From assembly GCA_963823565.1 (NCBI GenBank), contig CAWGLR010000003.1:1054001-1118000 (forward strand): DNA of 64,000 nucleotides, written 5' to 3'. Origin of the DNA: RHKX01 sp963823565. Its GTDB lineage: Bacteria; Actinomycetota; Thermoleophilia; Solirubrobacterales; 70-9. Shown here in pieces: positions 46,533 to 57,365 of this stretch. Both the position numbers and the translations under genes were made by a program. The notes under the pieces were generated by a model, which was given only the letters and a program-made list of their open reading frames with translations, was not told the origin of the DNA and searched no databases. Positions within the stretch are counted from its first letter, which is position 1. Each line of letters begins with the position of its first letter.

Positions 46533-48623
46533 ATGAGCGCAGACGACGTTTCAGAGCAGAGCAACGGTGCGTCCCCCGGCGGTCCCGAGCCGGAGGGACT
46601 GCTGACGCGGATCGACGGCCCCGCCGACCTGCGCGGCCTCGACGACGAGCAGCTCCAGCAGGTCGCCCAGGAGACCCGTGAGCTGATCATCGACACGATC
46701 GGCGAGATCGGCGGCCACTTCGGCGCCAACCTCGGCACGTGCGAGCTCGCGGTGGCGCTGCACAGCCTGCTCGACTCCCCGCGTGACAAGGTCCTCTGGG
46801 ACGTCGGCCACCAGGCCTATCCGCACAAGGTCCTGACCGGCCGCCGCGACCGCCTCGCGACGATCCGCCAGTACGGCGGCCTGGCGCCCTTCTGCTCGAT
46901 CCCCGAATCCCCCCACGACATCATGGGGGCGGGTCACGCCTCGACCTCGATCGGATACGCGGTCGGGCTGAAGGAGGCGATGCGCTGCGGCATCGGCGAG
47001 GACGGCAAGGTCGTCGCCGTGATCGGCGACGGCGCGCTCACCGGCGGGGTCGCCTACGAGGCGCTCCAGCACGCCGGCGGGCTCGAGACGCCGATCGTCA
47101 TCGTCCTCAACGACAACGGCATGTCGATCTCGCCGAACGTCGGCGCCCTCTCGCACTACTTCAACCGCGTCCGGCTCAACCCGCGGCTCTTCCACGCCCG
47201 CGAGGACGTCGAGGAGCGGCTGACGAAGCTGCCGATGGGGCTCGGCCGGCGCATCGAGCGCCTCGGCCCCGAGATCAAGGCCGCGATCAAGGCCTACTGG
47301 GCGCCGGGGCTGATCTTCGAGGAGCTGGGGCTGGCCTACATGGGCGTCATCGACGGCCATGACGTCGCCGACCTGCGCTGGGCGCTGCGCCAGGCGCTCG
47401 ACGCCCAGCGCCCGGTCGTCGTCCACATTCACACGGTCAAGGGCAAGGGCTTCGCCGCCGCCGAGGAGGGCGGCCTCGAAGGGATGGAGAAGTGGCACGC
47501 GGCCAAGCCGGGCTCGATCGTCGATCGCAAGCCCGTGAAGTCCAGCGCGCCCTCGCCGGTGGCCGGCGCCCCGGTCGGAGGCGGCACGCCGCCGCGGCCG
47601 ATCGCGGTCCAGGAGTCCGACGCCCCCGACTCGATCGCTCCCGAGAAGCTCGAGCCGCCGCCCCCGAAGCCCTCTCCGCCCGCCTACACCTCGGTCTTCG
47701 CGAAGGCGCTCGTCGACGAGGCGAAGCGCGACCCGCGGGTGATCGGGATAACCGCGGCGATGGCCGGCGGCACCGGCCTCGACGTGCTCGCCAAGGAGGT
47801 CCCCGAGCAGTACTACGACGTCGGGATCGCCGAGCAGGACGGGGTCCTGTTCGCCTCCGGCCTCGCGCTCCAGGGCGCAAAGCCGGTGTGCGCGATCTAC
47901 TCGACCTTCCTCCAGCGCGGGTTCGACCAGATCGTCCACGACGTCTGCCTCCAGGACCTCGACGTCGTCTTCGCGATGGACCGCGCCGGCCTCGTCGGCG
48001 ACGACGGCCCGACCCACCACGGCGCCTTCGACATCTCCTACCTGCGCCCGCTCCCGAACATGGTCCTGATGGCGCCCCGGGACGAGGCGATGCTCGTGAA
48101 CATGCTGCGCACCGCGCTCGTCCACGACGGCCCGATCGCCCTCCGCTACCCGCGCGGCACCGCCGAGGGCGTGCCGCTCCCCGAGCGCCCGCGTGAGATC
48201 GAGATCGGCACCGGCGAGGTTCTCCAGGAGGGCGAGCGCGTCGCGCTCCTCGGCTACGGCTGGGGCGTCCAGGTCGCCAACGACGCGGCCGAGCTGCTCG
48301 CCGAGCATGACCTGACCCCGACCGTCGCCGACGCGCGCTTCGCCAAGCCGCTCGACGCCGAGCTCGTCGACCGCCTCCTCGCCGACCACGACCTCGTCGT
48401 CACGATCGAGGAGAACGTCCTGCCCGGCGGCTTCGGAGCCGCCGTCCTCGAGCACGCCGAGGACTCCGGCGACCGCGACCGCGCCCGCATCGTCCGAATC
48501 GGCCTGCCCGACCGCTACGTGACGCATGGCAAGCCGGCGCTGCTGCGCGAGGAGGTCGGGCTCACCGGCGAGGACGTCGCCGAGCGAGTCCTCAGCTCGC
48601 TCGGGGACCGCGCTCACGCCTAG
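46533..48623 (+). CDS. dxs: 1-deoxy-D-xylulose-5-phosphate synthase
   Basis: 696 residues, 50-60 longer than usual. The TPP domain has FGANLGTCELAVALHSLLDS, LWDVGHQAYPHKVLTGRRD, GHASTSIGYAVGLKEAM and VIGDGALTGGVAYEALQHAG. The pyrimidine-binding domain has YDVGIAEQDGVLFASGLALQ and DRAGLVGDDGPTHHGAFDIS, and a C-terminal transketolase domain follows. A Pro/Ser/Ala-rich insert (about residues 336-385) separates the first two domains and accounts for the extra length. It makes DXP from pyruvate and glyceraldehyde 3-phosphate, first step of the MEP pathway, and feeds ispA. Confidence 0.95.
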   Translation: MSADDVSEQSNGASPGGPEPEGLLTRIDGPADLRGLDDEQLQQVAQETRELIIDTIGEIGGHFGANLGTCELAVALHSLLDSPRDKVLWDVGHQAYPHKVLTGRRDRLATIRQYGGLAPFCSIPESPHDIMGAGHASTSIGYAVGLKEAMRCGIGEDGKVVAVIGDGALTGGVAYEALQHAGGLETPIVIVLNDNGMSISPNVGALSHYFNRVRLNPRLFHAREDVEERLTKLPMGLGRRIERLGPEIKAAIKAYWAPGLIFEELGLAYMGVIDGHDVADLRWALRQALDAQRPVVVHIHTVKGKGFAAAEEGGLEGMEKWHAAKPGSIVDRKPVKSSAPSPVAGAPVGGGTPPRPIAVQESDAPDSIAPEKLEPPPPKPSPPAYTSVFAKALVDEAKRDPRVIGITAAMAGGTGLDVLAKEVPEQYYDVGIAEQDGVLFASGLALQGAKPVCAIYSTFLQRGFDQIVHDVCLQDLDVVFAMDRAGLVGDDGPTHHGAFDISYLRPLPNMVLMAPRDEAMLVNMLRTALVHDGPIALRYPRGTAEGVPLPERPREIEIGTGEVLQEGERVALLGYGWGVQVANDAAELLAEHDLTPTVADARFAKPLDAELVDRLLADHDLVVTIEENVLPGGFGAAVLEHAEDSGDRDRARIVRIGLPDRYVTHGKPALLREEVGLTGEDVAERVLSSLGDRAHA

Positions 48624-48738
48624 TTGCCTGGTTGCGGGCGAGCCCGGTCGCCGGAGCGGGCGCGGGAGAGGAAGCGGTTCCGGGCGGACTATTGGCGCGA
48701 ACGACGGAATAGTCGTCGAAAGTCGCCAGCCGAGGTGA

Positions 48739-48783
48739 TGATTGGCGAATTCCGCTACCTGGGGTGGCGAAAAGCGCCAATCA
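48739..48783. repeat. Inverted repeat in the dxs-tlyA gap
   Basis: TGATTGGCG (48739-48747) and CGCCAATCA (48775-48783) are perfect nine-base arms. A second pair, GACTATT and AATAGTC, lies about 40 bases upstream. They sit within the 462-base gap after dxs and may form its terminator. The remaining left part of the gap shows nothing else. Confidence 0.4.
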
Positions 48784-48852
48784 CTCGCCCGCCGCCATCC
48801 CCGCACCCCGTTCCCCAGCCAACACCACGCTCTCCAGCGCCGCTAAAACGAA

Positions 48853-48875
48853 AGCGCCCCAACAAGTGGGGCGCT
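48853..48875 (-). terminator. Intrinsic terminator (minus-strand orientation)
   Basis: AGCGCCCCA (48853-48861) and TGGGGCGCT (48867-48875) form a nine-base-pair stem with a five-base loop. The T-rich tail (TTTCGTTTT) lies on the minus-strand side, so it should terminate minus-strand transcription; it may also stop read-through from dxs. Confidence 0.6.
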
Positions 48876-48897
48876 CTCGGGTACAGGGAGGAGAGTT

Positions 48898-48963
48898 ATG
48901 TGTTTTGAGAGAGACCGGCACATTGGACGACGCGATATGTGGCGGCGGCCGGCCGGTCCTTAA
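48898..48963 (+). CDS. Possible 21-residue leader peptide with strong ribosome site
   Basis: GGGAGGAG (48886-48893) lies at ideal distance from the ATG at 48898; GGAGG is six bases from it. The frame reads MCFERDRHIGRRDMWRRPAG and one more proline, then TAA. Strong Shine-Dalgarno sites are rare in this window, which makes this one notable. The peptide is Arg-rich with one Cys. It might be a leader peptide, a small protein or a coincidence in a structured RNA region. Confidence 0.3.
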   Translation: MCFERDRHIGRRDMWRRPAGP

Positions 48964-49073
48964 GTCTGTGTCCAGAGTACGAACGCTTGTCCGCCTTGTG
49001 TGTGAGTCCAATCACACCGCGGACGCGACCGTGCAGGGCTCGAGGCGGCGGGGTGGAGGGGCGCCGGCGCCGG

Positions 49074-49079
49074 TACCTT
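49074..49079 (+). promoter_or_regulatory. Leaderless-type -10 of tlyA
   Basis: TACCTT lies six bases before the tlyA ATG at 49086. Confidence 0.45.
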
Positions 49080-49085
49080 CCCGGC

Positions 49086-49865
49086 ATGGGCCGCCAGCGT
49101 CTTGACGCAGCCTTGGCCGAGCGCGGCCTGGCGCCGTCGCGCACCGCCGCCGCCGTTTCGATCCGCGCCGGGATGGTGCGGGTCGGCCGTGGCGAGGAGC
49201 GCGCGAGCAAGCCGAGCCAGCTCGTCGCCGAGGACACGCCAATCCGGCTCGAGGAGGGCCGCCGCTACGTCTCCCGCGGCGGGCTCAAGCTCGAGGCGGC
49301 GCTCGACGAGCTCGGGATCGACCCCGGCGGCCTGAGCTGCCTCGACGTCGGCGCCTCCACCGGCGGGTTCACCGACTGCCTGCTCAAGCGCGGGGCCGAG
49401 CGGGTGGCCGCCGTCGACGTCGGCCGCGGCCAGCTCGACTGGTCGCTCCGCGAGGACGACCGGGTGACGGCGATCGAGGGCACCAACGCCCGCGACCTGC
49501 GTCCCGCCGAGCTGCCGTTCGCCGCCGATCTCGCCGTGATCGACGTCTCGTTCATCTCGCTGACCAAGCTGCTCGAGCCGGTGGCCTGCTGCGTCGCGCC
49601 CTCCGGCCGGATCCTCGCGATGGTCAAGCCGCAGTTCGAGCTCGGCAAGGGCCGGGTCAAGGGCGGCGTCGTCCGTTCCCGCGAGGAGCGCCGGGAGGCT
49701 GTCGACGCCGTGGTCGACAGCGCCGAGGCGCTCGGCCTCCGGCTCCTCGGGGCCGCGGAGGCCGGCGTCGCCGGTCCCAAGGGCAACCGCGAGGTGTTCG
49801 TCCTGCTCGGCCGCGAGGGTGAGCCGGCCGCGCGCCAGGCCCTTCTCGAGGAGGTCGTCGCGTGA
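49086..49865 (+). CDS. tlyA: TlyA family rRNA (cytidine-2'-O)-methyltransferase
   Basis: 259 residues. An N-terminal S4 RNA-binding domain (RLDAALAERGLAPSRTAAAV) is followed by a FtsJ-like methyltransferase: YVSRGGLKLEAALDELGID with the catalytic Lys, CLDVGASTGGFTDCLLKRGA for SAM, ADLAVIDVSFISLTKLLEPV and LAMVKPQFELGKGRVKGGVV. In mycobacteria TlyA methylates 16S and 23S rRNA and its loss gives capreomycin resistance. It opens the tlyA-nadK pair; nadK's GTG overlaps its stop by four bases. Confidence 0.95.
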   Translation: MGRQRLDAALAERGLAPSRTAAAVSIRAGMVRVGRGEERASKPSQLVAEDTPIRLEEGRRYVSRGGLKLEAALDELGIDPGGLSCLDVGASTGGFTDCLLKRGAERVAAVDVGRGQLDWSLREDDRVTAIEGTNARDLRPAELPFAADLAVIDVSFISLTKLLEPVACCVAPSGRILAMVKPQFELGKGRVKGGVVRSREERREAVDAVVDSAEALGLRLLGAAEAGVAGPKGNREVFVLLGREGEPAARQALLEEVVA

Positions 49866-50716
49866 GCCCCCGCCCCCGCCAGGTCGCGCTCTTCCGCCAG
49901 GCGGAGACGCTGCACACCGAGACGGCTATCGGCAGCGCCGCCCAGGCCGCCCGGGCCGCCGGCGCCGAGCTGATCGCCGCGCCTCGGGAGCTCGAGGGCT
50001 GCGGCGATATCGACGGGGTCACCGTGGCCGAGGATCTCCCCGAGTCCCCGGACCTGTGCCTGGCGCTCGGCGGCGACGGGACGATCCTGCGCGCGCTGCG
50101 GCGCTACGCGAACCGCGACGTGCCGGTGTTCGGCGTCAACTACGGCACCGTCGGCTTCCTCGCCTCCGTCGAGCGCGACCACCTCGAGGCGGGCCTCGAG
50201 CGCGCGTTCTCCGGCGAGTTCGAGGTCGTCTCGCTGCCCGGCCTCGAGCTCCGCGGCGCCGGCGACGAGCAGCTCGCGGTCAACGACGTCTCCTTCACCC
50301 GCAAGCCCCATCAGCGCGTCGCGCAACTCAGCTACAGCGTCAGCGGCCAGGAGGTCGGGCGCGTCCGCTGCGACGGCCTCGTCGCGGCGACCCCTGCGGG
50401 ATCGACCGGCTACAACCTCGCCAACAACGGGCCGATCCTCGCCTGGGGGGTGGAGGGCTTCGTCGTCAGCTTCATCGCCCCGCACACGCTCACGGCACGG
50501 GCGCTCGTCGTCGCCCCCGACGACGAGCTCCACGTCACCAACGTCGACGACCGCAACGCCGTCGAGGTCGGCGTCGACGGCATCTCCGCCGGGCTCGTCG
50601 AGCCTGGCGCCGAGGTTCGCGTCGGCTTCCGCGACCGCATGGCCCAGCTCGCCCAGCTCGAGGGCCAGACCTTCTATCGCCGCATGAGCGAGAAATTCGG
50701 CCGCCTCGCGCGCTGA
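49862..50716 (+). CDS. nadK: NAD kinase
   Basis: 284 residues. The signature LCLALGGDGTILRALRRYAN holds the GGDG active-site motif, followed by VFGVNYGTVGFLASVERDHL, LAVNDVSFTRKPHQRVAQLS and ATPAGSTGYNLANNGPILAW. It phosphorylates NAD to NADP in the cytoplasm. The GTG start overlaps tlyA, the standard tlyA-nadK-recN order in Actinobacteria. Confidence 0.96.
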   Translation: MSPRPRQVALFRQAETLHTETAIGSAAQAARAAGAELIAAPRELEGCGDIDGVTVAEDLPESPDLCLALGGDGTILRALRRYANRDVPVFGVNYGTVGFLASVERDHLEAGLERAFSGEFEVVSLPGLELRGAGDEQLAVNDVSFTRKPHQRVAQLSYSVSGQEVGRVRCDGLVAATPAGSTGYNLANNGPILAWGVEGFVVSFIAPHTLTARALVVAPDDELHVTNVDDRNAVEVGVDGISAGLVEPGAEVRVGFRDRMAQLAQLEGQTFYRRMSEKFGRLAR

Positions 50717-50869
50717 GGCGCTTCGCATAGCTGCGTCCTCGTCGGCTCGCGGCCCAAGTCCGCGTCGCCTCCTGTGTCCTTGCCCTGCTCGGCCTCGGCG
50801 CGCGAGACGTGTACGAGGATCCCCTGCAAAGGCGGGATCCGTCGGGGGCCGCTGCTATCCAGCTTGCTG

Positions 50870-52546
50870 ATGCTGCGCGAGCTGCGAATCGAGAATCTGC
50901 TGCTGATCGAGCGGGCCGAGCTGCGCTTCGGTGCGGGACTGAACGCGATCACGGGCGAGACCGGGGCGGGCAAGACCGTCCTCGCCCACTCGCTCGATCT
51001 GCTGCTCGGCGGCCGGCCGCGGAGCGCGGTGGTGCGCCCGGGTACCGAGGAGGCCTGGGTCGAGGGGACGTTCGACCTGCCGGCTGGCCTGCGTGAGGAC
51101 CCCGAGCTCGAGGGTCTGGCGGAGCGCCTGCCGCCGGAGGAGGAGGTGACGCTCGCGCGCCGCGTCTCGGCCTCGTCGGGCCGCTCGGCCGCCTTCATCG
51201 CCGGTCGCTCGGCCACCGCGGCCGACCTGCGCGCCCTCGGCTCGCGGCTCCTGGCCTTCTACGGCCAGCACGAGCACCGCAAGCTCACCCTCGGCGCGGC
51301 GCAGGGCGACATCCTCGACGCATTCGCCGGGCCCGAGCACCTCGAGCTCCGCGCCGCCTATCGCGAGGCGCACGCCCGTGCCGCCGCCCTGGAACGCGAG
51401 CGCGCCGAGCTCGAGGAGCGCGAGGGCGCCCGCGAGCGCGACATCGACCTGCTGCGGTTCGAGCTCGGCGAGATCGACGAGGCCGCGATCGAGACGGGCG
51501 AGCACGAGCGGCTGACCGCCGATCGCGACCGCCTTCGTCACGTCGAGGGCCTCCGCGAGGGTGCGGGGGTCGCGCTGCTCGCGCTTGCCGGCGGCGAGGA
51601 GGGAGGGGGAGCCTCCGCCGGGGTCGCCGAGGCCGAGGCCGCGATGGGACGAGCCGGCGGGGTCGATCCCGCCCTCGACGCGCTCGCCGAGCGGGTGGTC
51701 GCCCTCGGGGTCGAGATCTCCGACCTGGCGGGTGAGCTGCGCGACTACGCCGAGGCGATCGAGGCCGATCCCGGCGCCCTCGAGGCGGCCGAGGAGCGGC
51801 TCGCGACGATCGAGCGGCTGCTCCGCAAGCACGGCGGCACCGAGGAGGCGGTCCTGGTGCACGCCGAACGGTGCCGCGAGCGCCTCAGTCGCCTCGAGCG
51901 CGCCGACGAGCGGCGCGCCGAGCTCGACGCCGAGGTCGCCGCCGCCCTCGCCGAGCGGGCGAAGCTCGGCGAGCGGCTCAGCGCCGGCCGCGCCGAGGCG
52001 GCGCCGCGGCTCGAGACGGAGGTCGCCGACGCGCTCGCCGACCTGGCGATGGACGGCGCCCGGCTCGAGGTGGCGCTGGAGCCGCTCGCCGGCGGCTACG
52101 GCCACGCGGGCGCGGAGACCGTGGAGCTTCGGGTCGCGACGAACCCCGGGATGCCGATCGCGCCGCTGCGCGAGGCCGCCTCGGGCGGCGAGCTCTCCCG
52201 GGTGATGCTCGCGCTGGCCGGGCTCGGCCGCTTCGGGGAGGTCTCGACGCTCGTCTTCGACGAGATCGACGCCGGCGTGGGCGGTCAGGTGGCGCGCCGC
52301 GTCGGCGAGCGTTTGCGGGCGCTCGGCGAGGGCCGCCAGGTCATCTGCATCACCCACCTCGCCCAGGTGGCGTCGCTCGCGCCGACGCACTTCCGGGTCG
52401 AGAAGCGCGCGGAGGGCGACGCGACCGTCGCAACGGTCGACGCGGTGGCCGGAGATGACCAGCTCGCGGAGATCGTGCGGATGCTCGGCGCGGGCGCCGG
52501 CGACGAGGCCGCCGCCCGCCACGCGCGGGAGCTGCTGGCGGCCTAG
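50870..52546 (+). CDS. recN: DNA repair protein RecN
   Basis: 558 residues, SMC-like. Walker A is ITGETGAGKTVLAHSLDLLL; Q-loop AFYGQHEHRKLTL; a long Glu/Arg-rich coiled coil spans residues about 150-370; the signature is SGGELSRVMLALAGLGRFGE and Walker B LVFDEIDAGVGGQVARRVGE. It acts in double-strand-break repair by holding DNA ends. The start is the ATG at 50870, nine bases after TATCCA. The 153-base gap before it holds no gene. Confidence 0.95.
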   Translation: MLRELRIENLLLIERAELRFGAGLNAITGETGAGKTVLAHSLDLLLGGRPRSAVVRPGTEEAWVEGTFDLPAGLREDPELEGLAERLPPEEEVTLARRVSASSGRSAAFIAGRSATAADLRALGSRLLAFYGQHEHRKLTLGAAQGDILDAFAGPEHLELRAAYREAHARAAALERERAELEEREGARERDIDLLRFELGEIDEAAIETGEHERLTADRDRLRHVEGLREGAGVALLALAGGEEGGGASAGVAEAEAAMGRAGGVDPALDALAERVVALGVEISDLAGELRDYAEAIEADPGALEAAEERLATIERLLRKHGGTEEAVLVHAERCRERLSRLERADERRAELDAEVAAALAERAKLGERLSAGRAEAAPRLETEVADALADLAMDGARLEVALEPLAGGYGHAGAETVELRVATNPGMPIAPLREAASGGELSRVMLALAGLGRFGEVSTLVFDEIDAGVGGQVARRVGERLRALGEGRQVICITHLAQVASLAPTHFRVEKRAEGDATVATVDAVAGDDQLAEIVRMLGAGAGDEAAARHARELLAA

Positions 52547-52581
52547 CTCGCCGTCTGACGCGAAGAGCGGATAATCCGGCG

Positions 52582-53781
52582 ATGACCGGACCCGCATCCG
52601 GAGGAGGGCTTAGGGGGTTGATCCCGAGGCGGCGCGCTGCGGCGCCGCCGGACCACGCGCGCGCGATCGCCGGGCCCGTCCGCCTCGGCAAGCGCACCAA
52701 GGACCTCGTCAAGCGGCTGGAGGTCGGCGAGGTCGCGGTGATCGACCACGCCGACCTCGACCGGGTCGCCGCCGAGGATCTGGCGTCGTCGGGGGTCGTC
52801 GCCGTGGTCAACGTCGCCCCGTTCTCGACCGGCCGCTATCCGAACATCGGCCCGCTGATCCTCGCGCGGGCCGGGGTGGTCCTGCTCGAGGCCGCCGACT
52901 CGCCCCTCTTCGACCAGCTCGACGACGGCGACATCGTCCGAATCGACGGCGACGAGATCCGGCTGGGCAACCAGGTCATCGCCCGATGCGAGCGGCCGTC
53001 CCCCGAGGAGGTCGAGTCCCGCCTCGGCGAGCTGCGCCTGCGGATCGACCGGGCGCTGCAGGAGTTCGCCGTCAACACCCTCGAGCACATCCAAGAGGAG
53101 GGTCAGCTGCTCTCCGGCGAGGTCCCGCTGCCCGACACCCGCACGCGGTTCGCCGGCCGGCACGTGCTGATCGTCGTCCGCGGTCCCGACTACCGGGAGG
53201 ACCTGAGCGCCCTGCGGGCGTACGTCCGCGACGTCCGGCCGCTGATCGTCGCCGTCGACGGCGGCGCCGACGCCGTGCTCGAGCGCGGGATGAAGCCGGA
53301 CGTGATCCTCGGCGACATGGATTCGGCCACCGACGGCGCGCTGCGGTGCGGCGCCGAGCTGATCGTCCACGCCTACCCCGACGGCCGCGCGCCGGGCCGC
53401 GACCGGCTCGTCGAGGGAGGATTGGACCACCTCGTCATCCCGGCGGCCGGCACGAGCCAGGACGTCGCGATGCTGCTCGCCCACGAGAAGGGGGCGAGCC
53501 TGATCGTCTCGGTCGGCGCGCACTTCAACGTCACCGAGTTCCTCGACAAGAACCGCGCCGGCATGTCCTCGACGTTCCTGACGCGGCTGCGCGTGGGAGA
53601 GACGCTCGTCGACGCCAAGGGCGTCAGCCGCCTCTACCGGCCGGGGCTCGGGAAGCTCGGGGTGGCGATGTTCGCGGGCGCCTTCCTCTTCCTGCTCGTG
53701 ATCGTGATCATCGCCTCGCCGGGCCTCGACAACGTCACCGAGCTGGTCTGGATCAAGATCAAGGACGCCCTGGGCCTCTAG
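52582..53781 (+). CDS. steA: SteA-like cytokinetic ring protein
   Basis: 399 residues. GPVRLGKRTKDLVKRLEVGE, VVNVAPFSTGRYPNIGPLIL and VDGGADAVLERGMKPDVILG, GDMDSATDGALRCGAELIVH show a thiamine-pyrophosphokinase-like fold, and a C-terminal membrane helix (VAMFAGAFLFLLVIVIIASP) anchors it. This is the architecture of SteA (Rv1697 of M. tuberculosis), which works with the MctB/SteB membrane protein encoded next in division and wall synthesis. The helix-side pair gene order recN-steA-mctB is typical. Confidence 0.88.
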   Translation: MTGPASGGGLRGLIPRRRAAAPPDHARAIAGPVRLGKRTKDLVKRLEVGEVAVIDHADLDRVAAEDLASSGVVAVVNVAPFSTGRYPNIGPLILARAGVVLLEAADSPLFDQLDDGDIVRIDGDEIRLGNQVIARCERPSPEEVESRLGELRLRIDRALQEFAVNTLEHIQEEGQLLSGEVPLPDTRTRFAGRHVLIVVRGPDYREDLSALRAYVRDVRPLIVAVDGGADAVLERGMKPDVILGDMDSATDGALRCGAELIVHAYPDGRAPGRDRLVEGGLDHLVIPAAGTSQDVAMLLAHEKGASLIVSVGAHFNVTEFLDKNRAGMSSTFLTRLRVGETLVDAKGVSRLYRPGLGKLGVAMFAGAFLFLLVIVIIASPGLDNVTELVWIKIKDALGL

Positions 53782-53803
53782 CCCTGGCAAGCTTCTCGGC
53801 GGT

Positions 53804-54688
53804 ATGGGGTACAGCGGTCGCTATCACGCCGCCTCGCTGGCGGCCGTCTTCATCGCGCTGGCGATCGGGATCCTGATCGGGATCGGGCTGGCCGACGACG
53901 TCGTCTCCTCCGCCTCCGAGGAGCTCGAGAACAGCCTTCGCGAGGACCGCGACGCCGCGCAGGACCAGGCGGCCGATCTCCAGGCCGAGCTCGACCGGGA
54001 GCAGGAGTTCAGCGAAGCCGCGACCCGCGCGCTGATCTCCGGCAGGCTCAACCGCCAGCGGGCCGCGCTCGTCTATCTCGGCTCCGCCCCCGGGGACGAG
54101 GAGCGCGACACCGCCGCCGCTGCCACCGACGCGATCGGTGACGCCGGCGGGACGCTCGCCTCCGTCTCCTCGATCCCGCTCCCGGCCGACGTCGGCCCGC
54201 TGATCGACGCGACCGGCAAGCGCTTCGCGGCCGCGCGCCGCGACCCGATCGCGCTGCGCGACCTCGGCCGCGCCATCGGGGCTCGCCTCGCGGGCGGCGG
54301 CGATCTGATCGAGCGCGTCAAGCCGGACCTCTTCGCGACTTTCAACGGGTCCCTGGACGGCGTCACCCGGATCGTGATGATCAGCGACAGGCCGGAGCTC
54401 GCCGGCGGCGACCTCGCCCGCGCGCACGCCTTCGAGCGCGGGGTGCTGGAGGGCGTGCTGAGCACGGCTCGCGGCTCCGCCGGGGTCGAGCTGACCGACA
54501 CCGACCCGACGACCCTCGACCCGTTCATCGGAGCCGGCATGTCCACGGTCGACGACGTCGACAGCCCGGCGGGCCGAGTGGCGCTCGTCTACGCGCTCAC
54601 CGGCGCCAGGGGCGACTTCGGCATCAAGGACGAGGCCGACAGCCTGATCCCGCAGCCGCTGCGCCCGGCGCGGGCCGCCGGCCGGTGA
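53804..54688 (+). CDS. MctB/SteB-type copper transporter family protein
   Basis: 294 residues. Start MGYSGRYHAASLAAVFIALA leads into one membrane helix (VFIALAIGILIGIGLADD), then a coiled coil (EELENSLREDRDAAQDQAAD) and an extracytoplasmic domain to the end, the layout of PF11382 (MctB, Rv1698). The family was named for copper tolerance and later shown to pair with SteA at the septum. Next to steA here, the division role seems the safer reading. It overlaps the following gene by four bases. Confidence 0.85.
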   Translation: MGYSGRYHAASLAAVFIALAIGILIGIGLADDVVSSASEELENSLREDRDAAQDQAADLQAELDREQEFSEAATRALISGRLNRQRAALVYLGSAPGDEERDTAAAATDAIGDAGGTLASVSSIPLPADVGPLIDATGKRFAAARRDPIALRDLGRAIGARLAGGGDLIERVKPDLFATFNGSLDGVTRIVMISDRPELAGGDLARAHAFERGVLEGVLSTARGSAGVELTDTDPTTLDPFIGAGMSTVDDVDSPAGRVALVYALTGARGDFGIKDEADSLIPQPLRPARAAGR

Positions 54689-55527
54689 CGATCGCGGGCC
54701 TCGTCCTCTCGGCCGCGCTCGCGGCTTTCCTGCTCCCGCGCTGGTGCGAGGACATGCAGGAGACGGGCCTGGTCCGGGAGAACTGGCGGGGGAGCAGGCT
54801 CGCGTTCCCGCTCGGCGCGCTGGCGATCTCGGTCTCAGTGATCGCCCTCGCGCCGCTGGCGGTGCTGGACGACCGCGCCGACCTCGACCTGCTCGAGCCC
54901 GACCTGAGGCGCTGGGCCGCCTACGTCCTCGGGGTGGCCCTGCTCGGGCTGCTCGACGACATGCTCGGTCGCGGCGGCGCCGGCGACACCCACCGCGGCT
55001 GGCGCGGGCACGCGCGCGCGGTCCTCGCCGGGCGGCTCTCGACCGGCGCGATCAAGGCTGCCGGCGCGGTCGGGCTGGCGGCGTTCGCCGTCTCCGGCCT
55101 CGGCCGCGAGTGGGCGGGCTACCTCGCCGACCTCGCGCTCCTGCTGCTCGCCACGAACCTGTTCAACCTGCTCGACCTGCGGCCCGGGCGGGTCGAGAAG
55201 GCGCTCGTGCTGCTGCTCACCGGGGTCTGCATCGGGGCCTGGACGTGGTTCCCGTTGGAGCTGCTCGGCGTCTTCATCGGCCCGCTCATCGCCGGGGCCG
55301 CGCTGACGCTCCGCGAGCGGGCGATGCTGGGAGACGCCGGCGCGAACCTCGCCGGGGCGATCGCCGGGGTGACGCTGATCGTCTCGCTCGGCGATGACGC
55401 GCGGCTCGCCGCGCTCGCGGTGGTCGCCGCGCTCACCGTCTACGGCGAGTTCCGCTCGATCTCGGCGGCGATCGAGCGGATTCCGCCGCTGCGGGCGCTG
55501 GACCGCATCGGCAGATCTCCCAATTAG
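54685..55527 (+). CDS. MraY/WecA-like phosphoglycosyl transferase
   Basis: 280 residues with about ten hydrophobic segments. The family motifs are VALLGLLDDMLGRGG (DDxxG), LLLATNLFNLLDLRPGRVEK (NxxNxxDxxDG region) and LRERAMLGDAGANLAGAIAG (GDxG). It should move a sugar phosphate from a nucleotide onto a polyprenyl carrier. The true peptidoglycan MraY is normally in the mur cluster, so this is a paralogue, possibly for wall glycopolymer synthesis. Co-translated with mctB through a GTGA overlap. Confidence 0.83.
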   Translation: MTIAGLVLSAALAAFLLPRWCEDMQETGLVRENWRGSRLAFPLGALAISVSVIALAPLAVLDDRADLDLLEPDLRRWAAYVLGVALLGLLDDMLGRGGAGDTHRGWRGHARAVLAGRLSTGAIKAAGAVGLAAFAVSGLGREWAGYLADLALLLLATNLFNLLDLRPGRVEKALVLLLTGVCIGAWTWFPLELLGVFIGPLIAGAALTLRERAMLGDAGANLAGAIAGVTLIVSLGDDARLAALAVVAALTVYGEFRSISAAIERIPPLRALDRIGRSPN

Positions 55528-55600
55528 CGACGTTCGGCTCGGCGCGGGAGCGGCCGCGCCCCGGCTTCCGCTTCCCGGCTCTCTACACTCGGATCCCGGT

Positions 55601-57292
<1,692 letters not shown>

Positions 57293-57365
57293 GGCGGGGC
57301 CCGCTCGGCGCGCTGCCGACGTGGGTTTGAAGCTGGCCGTCTTCGTGGCCGGCGGCAGGTGGATG

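Larger units (their letters stand above)
48843..48985 (-). ncRNA. Candidate small RNA ending in an intrinsic terminator
   Basis: On the minus strand a hairpin (see the terminator entry) is followed by TTTCGTTTT, the best U-rich tail in the window, yet no minus-strand gene lies upstream of it. The preceding 100 bases can fold: GACCGGC pairs with GCCGGTC and ACAT with ATGT across an internal loop. Composition is less GC-rich than flanking genes. The 5' end is a guess, and the plus-strand reading frame at 48898 is a competing explanation. Confidence 0.25.

Noticed and set aside
53804..54688. Copper export as the function linking the MctB-family gene with the CsoR-like site at 4.1 kb
   Set aside because: The gene has no CsoR-like operator and lies beside steA, where the family acts as division partner SteB. 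The shared copper theme is probably a naming effect.
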